From Euglena gracilis (lineage: Eukaryota; Euglenida; Euglenophyceae; Euglenales), in assembly GCA_039621445.1 (NCBI GenBank), contig CP154956.1, positions 68,875,649 through 68,939,648 on the forward strand: DNA of 64,000 nucleotides, written 5' to 3'. Position numbers and translations under genes: made by a program. This document shows positions 13,201 through 20,450 of the stretch, one piece after another; position 1 is the stretch's first letter, and each line of letters begins with the position of its first letter. The notes beneath the pieces were generated by a model. It was not told the origin of the DNA and did not search any database. It saw only the letters and a list, made by a program, of their open reading frames with translations.

Positions 13201-16200
13201 AGTCGATTTCCAAAACATTGAATGAAATCTCTTGCCAATCAGGTTCGGAATTTTTGGTGAGATTTTGGGCATTTTGGATTTCCACTGTTTTTCGACATTT
13301 TTGGTCCTATGGGGTTCTGGAGGCGTTTTGGACCAGACAAAATTTTGCGGTCAGAAGATCACAACTGGCTGAACTTAGGATGTCCAGAAGCATTCTTATC
13401 CCGAAACATTTGGTATAATTTGGCCAAATTCTATATTGAGAACTGTGTCCCCTGAACTGGCATCTGGGACACAGTTTTTCAAACCGTTTCTTGGGGGCTC
13501 CAGGTTCACGCCAGAACCGGCGGCTGAGGAATCACAGCCAATTTTGCCCCAAATCCCCAACAACTTTGGCCCAAATGGGCCGCCGGTCGAAATTGGTGGT
13601 TTTCGCACTTCTGATGCTATGTTGCCCATCAATTGAAAGCTCTTCTCAAGGGCTTCCAGCAGATGGCCAGATGACCACAAAATTCGTCCATAATGCACAT
13701 AGCACTTATCTTCAGCGATCATGTATTCCAAAAGTTGACATATTAATTTGTCAAATCCCACAGTTCAGGTTACATATTACATATCAAACGAACGCTCTCC
13801 CCAAGACCTGTCGCTTGGTACCCACAGAACTCAGCCACACTGCGCAGCGCTCTGAAAATCGGCGATCGCATTTTCCGACCCTGTTTGCAAATTCGAAATT
13901 CCACTTTTCAACTGCCATGATACCCATCGATCGAAAGCTCTTCTCAAGGGCTTTCAGCAGATGGCCTTAATTTGCAGCCATACTGCATGGCATTCTATTT
14001 CAGAAATTCCCAAAAATTGGCCAAAAAGGAATTGTTGTTCAAAAAAAAAACCCAATTTCTGGCCAAAGACCCACCAAAAAACTGCTCAAATATGATTCCA
14101 CATATCTTCAAACCCTTTTGGACACTTTTTGGCACTTTTATTTTGGGTCCCCAGACAGTGGGTTCATGCCCGAACCGGCGTATGGGACGCCGGTTCGGGC
14201 GTCGGAGGCCCCCAGACATGGTTTCAGTTGTCATCACTGGTGGTCTGAAGGAGAAGCTTTCGATCTAGGGGTGATTTGGCAACTGTTAAAAACCTATTTT
14301 CTGGGCCCAACGCCTGTGTTGCAATTCTACTGACAGTAACGGATTTCAGGCTGAAATTGTTTATGTCGATCTTTCCAAGGTGCCTGTTCATGTTGTTCGA
14401 TCGATCAATCGATTAACGGTTTCAGAGGGGGGCGCCGGGTGGCTCGCTTCGCTCGCTCGCGCCGGCACTCAGAACCCGAACCCCCTCCCTGCCCCCGGTT
14501 GACAAATGTTTATTCATTTTGCAGCCCAAAGGGAGGCTGGGCAGTAACGGGTTTTCGCTTTTGGGGGTGAAAAAAATGGGTCAAAAAATGGGTGAAAGGT
14601 CGGAATCAGGCCGCCCAGGGCAAATTTTGGGTCAGAACGCCGACTTTTAGCACAATTTGCATATGTAGGGCATTTTTTTTTGACACCCGAATCGGCCCCG
14701 GGGACTTTCTTCAGGGTGAGATTTTTGATTTTTTGACACCCGAATCGACCCCGGGGACTTTCTTCAGGGTGATATTTTTGTTCAAAAATTCGATTTTTCA
14801 AAAAAAAATCTTGAGATTTCCAGTCAATATTACAGTGAGTGGATGGGGTTATTGACACTATTTGGACAAGATTGTTGAAACTTCTGGACAAAATTATTGA
14901 AAATTTTGGACAAAATAATTGAAACTTTTGGACAAAAAAATATTGAAACTTTTGCACAAAAATATTGAAACTTTTGGACAAAGTTATTGAAACTCAAAAA
15001 AAAAAAAGCACATGAACTGAGGAAATCCTCAAATCTTCTACTGTGTTCAAAGTGTAATCCCACGCCTTTGGACGCTTCACTTTGTTCGATACTTGGTCAA
15101 TTTGGTTCATCAGAACCAAACCGACGATAATCTCACCATTCCCTCTCCAAATAACATGAACATGGGCAGCTCCAACAGGCAACCGTAGGCAAAGGGGAAA
15201 AAACCAATGCCCTCTCAGAACCCGATCAATCTCACATTTGCAATTGGGGCAAGCAATGATCAGTTTAGACCCTTACCATCCCCCCCCCCGATTTTGTCCC
15301 ATTCCTGGCGAGGGTCTGCCAAAAGAAATTTGTTGACCCCCCCGATCTTGCCCCCCCCCGACCTTGTCCCATACTCGGGCAAGCATTAGCTGGGGTATGG
15401 GACAAGATCGGGGCAGGGGGGGGGGGCAAGGTCAAAATCCAAAATTAGGCAACCCTGAAAACACAGGTAGGTTCAGAAAACCCTGGGAGGGACAGGCAGA
15501 TTTTGCTTGTCCACCAGCTAGGATTTCTGAGTCACGGCCAGTCGCCCCCCCCCCCCAGGACTCCCCAAGGACCAGGACAGGTTCTGGGCAGTGGAACTGG
15601 CCACGGGGTCGTCAACAGGGGCCCCCTCCGCTCCGCATCCTGGGCCCTCACCGGACTACCGGTTGATAAAATTTGGGCCTCGCCGGAAGGCCAAAATTTG
15701 GGCAAAATGGCCAACAAAAAAATGCCTCTTTTCCAAATGAAGGAAAAAGTGGCACATTTCTTGAGGAAAATGCTTGCCTTTGAACCCCCAAAAAAGAGCA
15801 ATGATTGTAAACTTGGGTGGTCTTGTTCCAGCCTGCTCCGGGCCGTTCCAGCCTCATGCATCCTCCGCCCCCAGGGGAGGTCCAGCGGAGTTCCCCCCAA
15901 CCACCAAATTTTTTTTGGGTAGTTTCAATAACTTTGTCCAAAAGTTTCAATAACTTTGTCCAAAAACTTCAAAAATTTTGTCCAAAAGTTACAATTATTT
16001 GTCCGAAAGTTTCAATATCTCTGGGTCCTGGCTGTAGGAACAAATTCAGCACTTGCCACTCAAAATTAGGAATTGCTACCAAATTGGGCATTTGCCACCT
16101 GAAAAAAAAAACAGTCACCCTGGGGGGGGGGGGTCGGTGGAAAATTGGCCATGCTATTTCTGGAGGTCGGGCCGACCATAGGTCGGCCCGACCATGGTGT

Positions 16201-18974
16201 TATCGACCTCTGGAGGTCGACAGAAATGGCCACTGTACCGCATTACCCCCCCCTTTTTCAAAGGACTTTTGACCATTGGTCCGGCCGACCTGGTCGGCCC
16301 GACCTGTTGCGGTTGCCGACCATGTGGTTGGTAGAAACGACCTCAATGGTTTTCCATTTCAGAAGCATCCAAACCCTTGCCAAACCCTGCGGAACATAAA
16401 GAAGGGCTATTTTGGCATATACCTATGAGCTGGGGCAACCGGGCGTGCATACAACGCATGGCCGTCCTTGCCTTGCTCAAGGGGATTTTTTTTATTGGGG
16501 GGTGGGGGTGCAGGGGTTGGGCGGGAGCCTCGACTTAGGGCGCCGAAGGTGCCCTGCAAAAAAATTTGCTGATGGCGTTTTCCTGTGGCCAAAGAGAATT
16601 TTTTAGGTTATTTGAAGGAGTAGGGTTAGTGTTACGATTCTAATCCGAACAGCAGAACCTTTCCCGTTCAACGTTGTTAGATTGGTCTCTACAAGGTACC
16701 CAGCGAACCCAAAGAGCCGCCCAACTAGGGTGAAAAACATGGGGGGACCCGAGCGATGCGCCGAAGGCACCGAGCGAGGTCCCCCCATGTGTATGAACCC
16801 TTGTTGGGTGGCTCTTTGGGGTAGCTGGTACATTCCCCCCCCCTTGTCCTTGACATGCCAAAGTACGGGAAAAGTGCGGTTGACACGGGGGGTGTGTCAT
16901 GGACACGCCGTGTCATGGGAGCCGTACCACAAAACATGCAGCAAAAAAAAAAATCCCGGCGTTTGAGGGACCAATCACCACAGCATCAACAATAACTCCA
17001 GTGGAGCACTCATATCTCACTAAATACCAAACTCAAAAGAAGATGAGTTCAAAGCCACGGTTCTGTGCAGAAAATGGCAACCAATTTGCTCCAGTGCCAT
17101 GGAATGTGTCAAGAATACTTTACACTTTTTAGGTACGGGAAAAGTGCGGTTGACACAGGGTGTGTGTCATGGACAAGGCGTGTCAAGGACAAGGGGGGGG
17201 GGAATGTACCTTGTAGGGGCCAATTTCTCATGTTTCTGAGCAGCCGGCTGCGGCCCAACTCAAAAATTTCAAGGCTTCAAAAAGAGGACGTGTTCACTAT
17301 TCGACCGCCGATTTTTTCGAAGTCGGTTCATGAAGGAGTAGGGTTTGGGTTAGGGTTCGGGTTAGTAGAGCCCTGCACAAGGGGATTTTGTCATTGGCCA
17401 CGGATCTCACCTGATTTGGCCGTTTTTCATCATTTTTTGAATTTGGGACGTTTTTCGACGTTTTTAGGGACATTTGGATGTGTTTCCGTTCCTTTTGAAC
17501 TGAAATAAGAGAATCGAATTTTTGAGTGGGGGGGGGGCTAAAATTTCCAAAAAGGGGGGGTATTGCAGTACAGTGGAGCGGGCCGACCTGGTTGGCCCGA
17601 CCTCCAGGGGTCGATAAGTCATGGCCAATGGTCGGCCCGACCTCCAGAAGTAGCATGGCCAATTTTCCGCATGGATCCGGGGGGGGGGGAGTGACTAAAT
17701 GATTGGGGACTGGACCCAAAAAGCAAAAACACAAAAATTTTCAGTTTCTTCTTTTTTCATTTTTTATTGCGGGCCGCCAAATAAAATGGAGGGAAAATTA
17801 TAATCACCTCAATATTCAACAACCTTTTGAAAATGGTTTTTGACCAACCCTGGGGGGGGGGGGTGGCACAAAGCAACACAAAAATGATCTGGTGCCACAG
17901 GCGCTGGAAATGATTTGCATTTTTTTCACGTTTGTGGTCAAATTTCCCTTGGATTTCAGAGCAGCTGCCCACCCTCTTGGGATGGGGATTGACTCGATTT
18001 TTCAAAAAATTGAATGGTTTTTGGATCACTAGAAGTGTCCCCCCCTCCCCTGTAAGAAATTGTATGGTCCAGTCTCATATCCATCGGCACAAAAAAATCC
18101 GTTCACACCAATTTTTTTTGCACCTCACACCACAAATATTACATTTCCGTTCAATTTTTTTTGCACTTTCTCACTGAAATGTTTGCATTTGACACCAGTT
18201 TGTATTCGGATGTCTTTCCATGCATTTTGAACTGAATTAAGAGAATCAAATTTTGAAAAACAGGGGGGAATTGCAGTACAGTGGAGGTTGATAAGCCATC
18301 GCCAATGGTCAGCCCGACCTCCAGAAGTAGCATGGCCAATTTTTCGCACGGAGCCGGGATGAAGACTTTTGAAACAGGCGGGTATGAAAACTTATGAAAC
18401 CGTTACTGAATGTGTCCTCTTTGTGTGAGCCCTTTTCTTTGCCGAATGCAAAAAACAATCCAGAAGATAATAATTCATACCAATCAAAACCATCACTGTA
18501 ACAATGATGATTGATGTCCGATGCTGACGATTCCCGTCTTCCTCCTCCTCTTCCTTGTCGTCATCTTTCTCTTCTTTCTTTGCATTCACTTTGGCCCGGT
18601 CTTGCTCAGGTTCTGGCTTTTTCTTGTCTTCTTGCTTCCCATTGGATTCTGTATTTATTTTTGCATCTTCTGCCAAGCCTGACTTGTTCTTCTCTGAAAA
18701 GACAATGAACCTGAAAGTGAAATGAATGTCCGCTGCATACCGTGATCTTTTTGTGATGCATCCTCAGATTCAGGGGCTTGCTGATTTTTTTCCTTGATCT
18801 TTGACGTTTCGAATTTGTCAAATCCTGAGGTAATGGGGAGGTGTGATGCTGTGCTGAGAGATTGAAAAAAAAACCTTTCTTCTTTGAGGAGTAAAAGACC
18901 ACCTGCAGGGCTACTCTGTTGTGAGCAAGTGTCCGCAAGAGCTGCCGCCCTCGAAGGAATGTCCTTGGCAACAT
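1220..18974 (-). CDS. Split gene: mitochondrial m-AAA protease subunit (AFG3/YTA12/FtsH-like), 5' part
   Basis: Joining 18974-18875, 18824-18741, 18693-18481, 8534-8434 and 1608-1487 gives one open frame of about 206 codons; 1253-1220 may add 12. The protein has an Arg-rich presequence ending F-Y-S-S, a G-F-D-K-F motif, a Lys/Glu linker with an acidic run, one transmembrane helix (T-S-I-I-I-V...I-G-S-Y-A) and an extension domain (E-I-D-W then V-x-x-I-x-V-x-N). This order is that of m-AAA subunits, membrane-bound AAA+ zinc proteases of the mitochondrial inner membrane that degrade misfolded proteins and process some imported ones. The AAA domain and zinc site are not in the window and should lie beyond the left end. 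Five introns measure 50, 47, 9946, 6825 and perhaps 233 nt. Splice phases match at every join. A TE-laden pseudogene is possible, but no exon is broken. The subunit type (AFG3 or YTA12) cannot be told. Confidence 0.72.
1487..1608 (-). CDS. m-AAA protease gene, exon 5 (extension domain)
   Basis: This exon starts after the acceptor CCCCCTTTGCAG and ends GAGAA|GTAAAT. It encodes 40 residues plus two bases, reading VQQINVVNHRNAM then VILVNGKKYSMQIASPHAF and EKQLELNE. This fits the m-AAA/FtsH extension domain: the V-x-x-I-x-V-x-N strand, then the F/Y-x-x-x-I-x-S-x-x-x-F-E-x-x-L-E segment. It opens in phase 0, exactly as the exon 4 donor requires, although the two are 6.8 kb apart. The TAA at the exon edge belongs to the donor and is not a natural stop. 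Confidence 0.75.
1731..2111. mobile_element. C-run inverted-repeat element inside intron 4
   Basis: The ends are inverted copies of GTAAACTCCCCCCCCCACTT followed by ATAAACCCCC, turning to CCCGGTTTGGTTGGTCGG just inside. The interior is an A-rich spacer with the AAAAATGG vocabulary common in the window. It has no coding potential and is MITE-like. Confidence 0.6.
2450..2560. repeat. GCGGAAAAATT tandem repeat, copy 1
   Basis: Short units of TTGCGGAAAAATTGCGGAAA are repeated with small variations. Sister arrays lie at 11878-11955 and 12237-12320, next to GATATC and a C run, suggesting a dispersed element with this core. Confidence 0.6.
2687..2725. repeat. CA dinucleotide microsatellite
   Basis: ACACAC runs, slightly interrupted, inside intron 4 of the protease gene. 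Confidence 0.9.
3225..4060. repeat. Dispersed repeat 'G': CGCCCCGTTTTGGG / TATCTCGGGCT family
   Basis: Two modules alternate. One carries CAATGGGTTGGCGGC, GCCCCGTTTTGGG, TGCCCGAAACCATG and GGCCTCCCGGACC. The other carries CCGTATCTCGGGCT, GAGTTGCGGGGAAATCAAAA, GATAGAGCGTTCCAAGGGCT and TTTCCTTTGATTTTG. Both recur at 7000-7640, 53660-54340, 55360-55500, 55990-56420 and 57380-57500. Frames crossing them give similar peptides in several frames, so I treat them as non-coding repeats. Confidence 0.7.
4060..4790. repeat. Composite repeat: 'B' palindromes plus module 'V'
   Basis: CCGGAGGCTCC and CCTCCCTGGAGGCTC palindromes with GGTTACCTGAGCC or AGGTAACC spacers occur at 4065-4115 and 4640-4785. They flank an A/T-rich module with GTGCAGTCACCGTGTTTGAC and TCTGGATAATTTTGGTGTA. 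The same modules in the same neighbourhood recur at 33530-34080, so this is a multi-kilobase dispersed element and not local drift. Confidence 0.65.
4840..4980. repeat. Dispersed module 'U' with G/C homopolymer tail
   Basis: The segment AAAGTGGTGTCCATTTGGCT followed by GTGCCTGGGGG is shared with 34420-34490. Here it ends in a G-rich to C-rich transition with a C run of about 20, a likely assembly or slippage hotspot. Confidence 0.6.
5035..5345. repeat. Tandem repeat 'Q': GGCGGACATGGCGT units
   Basis: Units of roughly 70-75 bp alternate GCGGACATGGCGTAAATAGC with GACATGGCGTTTTTGTGGC and AAACGGGTAAA. Further copies are at 34990-35140, 39560-39640 and 39955-40090, usually next to 'B' palindrome arrays. 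Confidence 0.7.
5600..5910. repeat. Palindrome arrays 'B' (CTCCGCGGAG), two blocks
   Basis: Blocks at 5605-5710 and 5810-5905 carry GAGGAGCCTCCGTGGAGGCT-type palindromes separated by AAGGTAACCA. Between them is ACTTAGGATTCCACATTTGC, which also follows the array at 40125-40310. The fixed flank suggests a defined element with an expandable palindromic core. Confidence 0.7.
5915..6070. repeat. Dispersed repeat 'G', partial copy
   Basis: The segment carries GGAAAACCTGTTTTGGAGCC, CGAAAATGAGCGTTTTC and a C run, as in the other 'G' copies. From 6070 to 6650 I see only A/T-rich spacer, a short 'B' block at 6295-6370 and no gene. Confidence 0.6.
6660..6682. repeat. TTAA microsatellite
   Basis: About five consecutive ATTA/TTAA units in intron 4, followed by G-rich sequence. 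The segment 6690-7000 holds C and G runs without a gene. Confidence 0.85.
7000..7640. repeat. Dispersed repeat 'G', long copy
   Basis: The module order is as in the 3225 copy: the CGGGAGGCCAAAAAACATG part, then two rounds of GTAACTCGGGC, AAATCAAAATACGG and TTTCCTTTGATTTTGCTTC. The second round is diverged. Confidence 0.7.
7777..7915. mobile_element. C-run element, CTGCAACCTGCGACC family, copy 2
   Basis: C run, TTTGTTGTACGACCGGG and CTGCAACCTGCGACC units, ending GTACGACAGGGGGGG in the opposite sense. It is shorter than the copies at 344 and 45764. An adjacent CAGTCGCTCGCGACTG hairpin at 7930-7950 is shared with 54560-54580. Confidence 0.6.
8434..8534 (-). CDS. m-AAA protease gene, exon 4 (end of TM1, start of extension domain)
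   Basis: This exon lies between TGTATCTGCAG and GAG|GTGAGT, both good consensus sites. It completes the split Gly codon of exon 3 and encodes SYAMIRMWRQRGEGDSSGE then IDWDSCRRLIANKE. The first residues finish the membrane helix. E-I-D-W starts the extension domain, at the family position of E-I-T-W. It ends in phase 0. A second AG 44 nt downstream could serve alternative splicing, but the extension domain is continuous only with exon 5. Confidence 0.75.
8640..9030. repeat. A-rich AAAAATGCAAAAA simple-sequence tract
   Basis: Purine-rich sequence with recurrent AAAAATGC, AAAAATGG and GGGAAAAT. Open frames here reflect base composition. The following 9100-10000 is fairly unique sequence with no repeat vocabulary, but I could not find paired splice signals supporting an exon. 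Confidence 0.5.
10003..10075. mobile_element. Palindrome-array element 'A', partial copy 1
   Basis: GGGGGGTAATGCGGTACAGT is followed by CTGTCGACCTCCAGAGGTC, CCCGACCTCCAGAACC and AGCATGGCCAAT. These are the 'A' family signatures. The copy truncates a long chance frame that runs through this place. Confidence 0.65.
11040..11215. repeat. Compound trinucleotide microsatellite
   Basis: TTG/TTA units run into about nine GGT units, then ATC/ATT units. Poly-Val, poly-Asn and poly-Ile frames here are artefacts. It lies within intron 3 of the protease gene. Confidence 0.95.
11878..12320. repeat. Two GCGGAAAAATT arrays with unique spacer
   Basis: Arrays at 11878-11955 and 12237-12320 match the one at 2450. 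Each joins GATATCGG or ATATCAATTCC at a C or G run. The spacer around 12000-12230 is unique and may be the body of one element bounded by the arrays. Confidence 0.5.
13085..14340. repeat. Dispersed repeat 'E2', related to the 20.4 kb element
   Basis: The left part carries AAAACCTATTTTCTGGGCC, GACGCCTGCCTTGATATTCC and TCAGTCAATTTCCA. The same end recurs at 14285. Internal signatures CATCGATCGAAAGCTCTTCT and a GCCCGAACCGGCGT hairpin at 14165-14200 recur in opposite orientation at 57780-58330. No coding sequence is recognised. Confidence 0.6.
14850..16020. mobile_element. Element with inverted subterminal arrays of TTTGGACAAAATTATTGAAA
   Basis: About seven units of TATTGAAACTTTTGGACAAA fill 14865-14995. 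The reverse complement, TTTCAATAACTTTGTCC, is repeated at 15925-16015. Together they bound a ~1.17 kb element that contains a conserved-looking reading frame, C-run blocks at 15280-15425 and GATCGGGG motifs. The arrangement resembles DNA-transposon subterminal repeats; no family can be named. Confidence 0.55.
14994..15182 (-). CDS. Unrecognised coding fragment inside the 14.85 kb element
   Basis: The frame reads PVGAAHVHVIWRGNGEIIVG then LVLMNQIDQVSNKVKRPKAW and DYTLNTVEDLRIS. Its composition is protein-like, unlike the homopolymer frames nearby. A donor-like AATG|GTGAGA lies inside it, so it may be one or two exons. It sits next to the left subterminal array and could be captured host sequence or the element's own gene. 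It does not match any m-AAA region. Function unknown. Confidence 0.35.
   Translation of the reverse strand: MPVGAAHVHVIWRGNGEIIVGLVLMNQIDQVSNKVKRPKAWDYTLNTVEDLRISSVHVLFFF
16133..16330. mobile_element. Palindrome-array element 'A', copy 2
   Basis: Nested GGTCGGGCCGACC and GGTCGACAG blocks lie beside CATGCTATTTCTGGAGGTC and CGCATTACCCCCCCC. These are the signatures shared by all 'A' copies. Confidence 0.7.
16694..16831. repeat. Foldback element, GGTACCCAGCGAACCCAAAG family, copy 1
   Basis: Two arms of about 55 nt pair imperfectly: the left begins GGTACCCAGCGAACCCAAAG, the right ends CTTTGGGGTAGCTGGTAC. The apex carries GCGCCGAAGGCACCG. A second copy is at 50678-50812. Confidence 0.75.
16827..17210. 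mobile_element. C-run MITE with GGTACATTCCCCC ends
   Basis: The inverted ends are GGTACATTCCCCCCCCC followed by TTGTCCTTGACA. Just inside, TACGGGAAAAGTGCGGTTGA occurs at both 16862 and 17131 in direct orientation. Its first five bases overlap the last five of the foldback at 16694, suggesting nested insertion at a GGTAC site. The 200-bp centre has no clear gene. Confidence 0.65.
17530..17690. mobile_element. Palindrome-array element 'A', copy 3
   Basis: GGCTAAAATTTCC, a G run with TATTGCAGTACAGTGG, then TTGGCCCGACCTCCAGG, GTCGGCCCGACC and AGAAGTAGCATGGCCAA. It lies in intron 3. Confidence 0.7.
18262..18360. mobile_element. Palindrome-array element 'A', copy 4
   Basis: GGGGGGAATTGCAGTACAGT, GGTCAGCCCGACCTCC, AGCATGGCCAATTTTTCGC and ACGGAGCCGGG. 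It ends about 120 bp downstream of the exon 3 donor, so the element landed close to the exon without breaking it. Confidence 0.65.
18481..18693 (-). CDS. m-AAA protease gene, exon 3 (charged linker and TM1)
   Basis: The exon follows TTGTCTTTTCAG and ends ATTG|GTATGA. It encodes a Lys/Glu/Gln-rich linker with the acidic run KDDDKEEEEEDG, then NRQHRTSIIIVTVMVLIG, the first two thirds of TM1. Reading through the donor would give a Tyr/Leu-rich tail and a stop, the expected signature of an unspliced intron. Splicing to exon 4 restores a continuous helix. The highly charged linker before TM1 is typical of the matrix segment of m-AAA subunits. Confidence 0.78.
18741..18824 (-). CDS. m-AAA protease gene, exon 2 (G-F-D-K-F motif)
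   Basis: The preferred start is after CCCCATTACCTCAG, which gives KKKGFDKFETSKIKEKNQQ across the junction. GF[DE]KF/Y is conserved near the mature N-terminus of m-AAA subunits. The exon ends CACG|GTATGC; the following intron is 47 nt. An upstream AG at 18849 would also keep frame with a 26-nt intron, but loses the motif and is very short. Confidence 0.7.
18875..18974 (-). CDS. m-AAA protease gene, exon 1 (mitochondrial presequence)
   Basis: The start ATG is the first one after a good acceptor. The first 33 residues, MLPRTFLRGRQLLRTLAHN then RVALQVVFYSSKKK, are Arg-rich, lack acidic residues and end with F-Y-S-S, all features of a cleavable matrix-targeting sequence. The donor is AAAG|GTTTTT and intron 1 is 50 nt. 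An upstream in-frame ATG at 19004 lies in the pyrimidine tract of a probable 5'UTR intron and is unlikely to be used. Confidence 0.7.
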
Positions 18975-18976
18975 AA

Positions 18977-19020
18977 CTGAGGTGAAAAAAATTAAATCAA
19001 ACAAAATAAAATACCCTCAC
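18977..19020 (-). other. Probable 44-nt 5'UTR intron of the m-AAA gene
   Basis: GTGAGG at the right edge and TTTTTTTCACCTCAG at the left edge delimit 44 nt, the same size class as introns 1 and 2. It ends two bases before the start ATG. The upstream exon would begin inside the 19.0 kb 'F' repeat, so the promoter region may itself be repeat-derived. Confidence 0.4.
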
Positions 19021-19024
19021 CCCC

Positions 19025-19160
19025 CCCTCAAAATGGCCACCCTCTGGGCGCTGTGGAACCCCAAAATGGCCACTCTGGGAGGGGGGACACTTTGGGGGGG
19101 GGTCAAATTTTGGCCTTCGGCGCCAAAGGAAATGGCCACTTAGGGGGGGGGTCGCTGAGC
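19025..19160. repeat. Dispersed repeat 'F': ACTTTGAGGGGGG / GGCGCC family
   Basis: CCCCAAAATGGCCACTCTGG, GACACTTTGGGGGGGGTCAA and TTGGCCTTCGGCGCC. Other copies lie at 42730-42878, 49520-49850, 51925-52030 and 59555-59650. The GGCGCCTTCGGCGCC hairpin is the constant mark. Confidence 0.7.
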
Positions 19161-19164
19161 TCTT

Positions 19165-19550
19165 ATCTCTTTAGAGTAAGAGCGAACCTTACCACCCCGG
19201 CGACGGGGGGGTCCGCCCCCCCCCCCCCCCTCCGCCCCCCCCCCCCCCCGCCCCCCTGGGTAGGTAGGGAGCCCCGAGGATTATCGATGTGATTGGATTT
19301 CCGGACCCGAAAAGTTAATAGCCTATAGGTTAGGAGAGGATTTCTAGTTGCTAACGAGCCCTCATTTTGCCTCTAACTCCCCGCCAGTCCGGAGATATGC
19401 CCCGAGCCGAGCCGGGCCGAGCCGGGCCGGGCCGCCGGCCGGGCCGGGCCGAGCCGCCGGCCAGACTGGGCCGGGCCGGGCCGGGGTGGTCTCCCAAAGA
19501 GCTCAGCTCTACGTCACACCCTGGTAAAACAAAATTTCCAAAAAATTTTG
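19165..19550. repeat. GC-rich dispersed block with GCCGGGCCGAGCC repeats
   Basis: After long C runs, the block has GCCGGGCCGAGCC-type repeats at 19405-19490 and GTCTCCCAAAGAGCTC next to CTACGTCACACCCTGG. The last two motifs recur at 54418-54455 with the same GGGCCGGGCCGG lead. Confidence 0.55.
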
Positions 19551-19554
19551 GCCA

Positions 19555-20060
19555 CTTTGAGGGGGGGGTGAGGGTACCATGCCCCCCCCCCGAGCAATTC
19601 CTGTCAGGGCATTGCTTGAGCCCCCCCCCCCCCCCAGCTCAGAGGCTGGAAAATTTGGGCTGGCTGAACCCCCCCCCCCTCTCACCCTGCCTCCCGGGTC
19701 CCGGGTTGGAGCTGTCAGCCGACCCGGGTCGAACCGGGTACCAAAAAATCGAAATTGCAAAAATGTCCAAAAAACTGCATTTATTATTTTATAACCATTT
19801 TTGTTCCCCAAAAGCGCAAAATCTGTTACCGTCCCGTCCCCCGTGGTTTTTGTGGTCCGTCCGTGGTTTTTGTGAAGGGGGGGGGCAAGGCAAGGCAGGG
19901 TTGGATGGTTAACCATTTAACCGATTAACCATTTTTTGGGGGGCTGGTTAATTTACCACTCGAAGGTTGGATGATTAACCGGTGAAGGTCGCACATTTGC
20001 ATTTTTTTTTTGCCGGTAGTGCCTAATTTGATAGAAAATCTTGGCAAATTCCTGATTTAG
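19555..20060. repeat. C-run spacer, CAGCTCAGAGGCTGG and TTAACC-rich repeats
   Basis: CAGCTCAGAGGCTGGAAAAT followed by TTGGGCTGGCTG is shared with 36006-36040. TTAACCATTTAACCGATTAA at 19905-19990 resembles 42950-43200. No gene is seen. Confidence 0.5.
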
Positions 20061-20160
20061 GGGCTTAAAAACGTGTTCAGCCCGCCAAATGCCTGCCCTG
20101 AAATTCGTGGTCATGAACACGTTTTCCATTAGGGCATCTGTGGCAATGGCACTTTTTCCA
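20060..20160. mobile_element. Solo terminus of the PHD-gene element ('D' end)
   Basis: AAAACGTGTTCAGCCCGCC, TGCCTGCCCTGAAATTCGTG and GTCATGAACACGTTTTCC, then GGGCATCTGTGGCAATGGC. The same order, terminal sequence then 'D' repeat, is found at 45287 and, inverted, at 53675. No gene follows here; the 'D' unit is cut by a C-run repeat. Confidence 0.65.
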
Positions 20161-20290
20161 TTAACCCCCCCCCAAAAATAAGACCCCCCCCAAAATAGGA
20201 CCCCCCCTGGGCCGATCGAGCAAAAATCCAAAAATAAGACCCCCCCCATAAATAAGACCCCCCCTTGACGGCGCGAAGCGCCGGGGACGG
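20160..20290. repeat. AATAAGACCCCCCC repeat block
   Basis: Four or five AAAATAAGACCCCCCCC units and a GGCGCGAAGCGCCG hairpin. Similar ATATAAGACCCCCCC units occur at 56407 and 57310. Confidence 0.6.
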
Positions 20291-20343
20291 TGAAAATTAC
20301 CAAAAACCCCAATTTCATGCACAAAAATGATGAAATTTCTATA

Positions 20344-20448
20344 CAAAAATCGACCGACACTGACAGATTCAGCAGGGGCGCCGGGCGCGAGCGAGCGAAG
20401 CGAGCCGCCCGGCGCCCCTGCTGAATCTGTTAGTGTCGGTCGATTTTT
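20344..20448. repeat. Near-perfect palindrome, ~40-bp arms
   Basis: The left arm begins AAAATCGACCGACACTGACA, the right arm ends GTCGGTCGATTTT. One mismatch separates GACAGATTCAG from CTGAATCTGTTAG. The loop is CGAGCGAGCGAAGCGAG, itself seen in another context at 14440-14460. It abuts the element at 20451. Confidence 0.85.
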
Positions 20449-20450
20449 CT

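Noticed and set aside
18606-18874. Continuation of exon 1 without splicing (FFFNLSAQHHTSPLPQ...)
   Set aside because: Reading through makes a low-quality tail in another frame, while splicing at GTTTTT...CTCAG gives the family motif G-F-D-K-F and keeps phase through four further exons.
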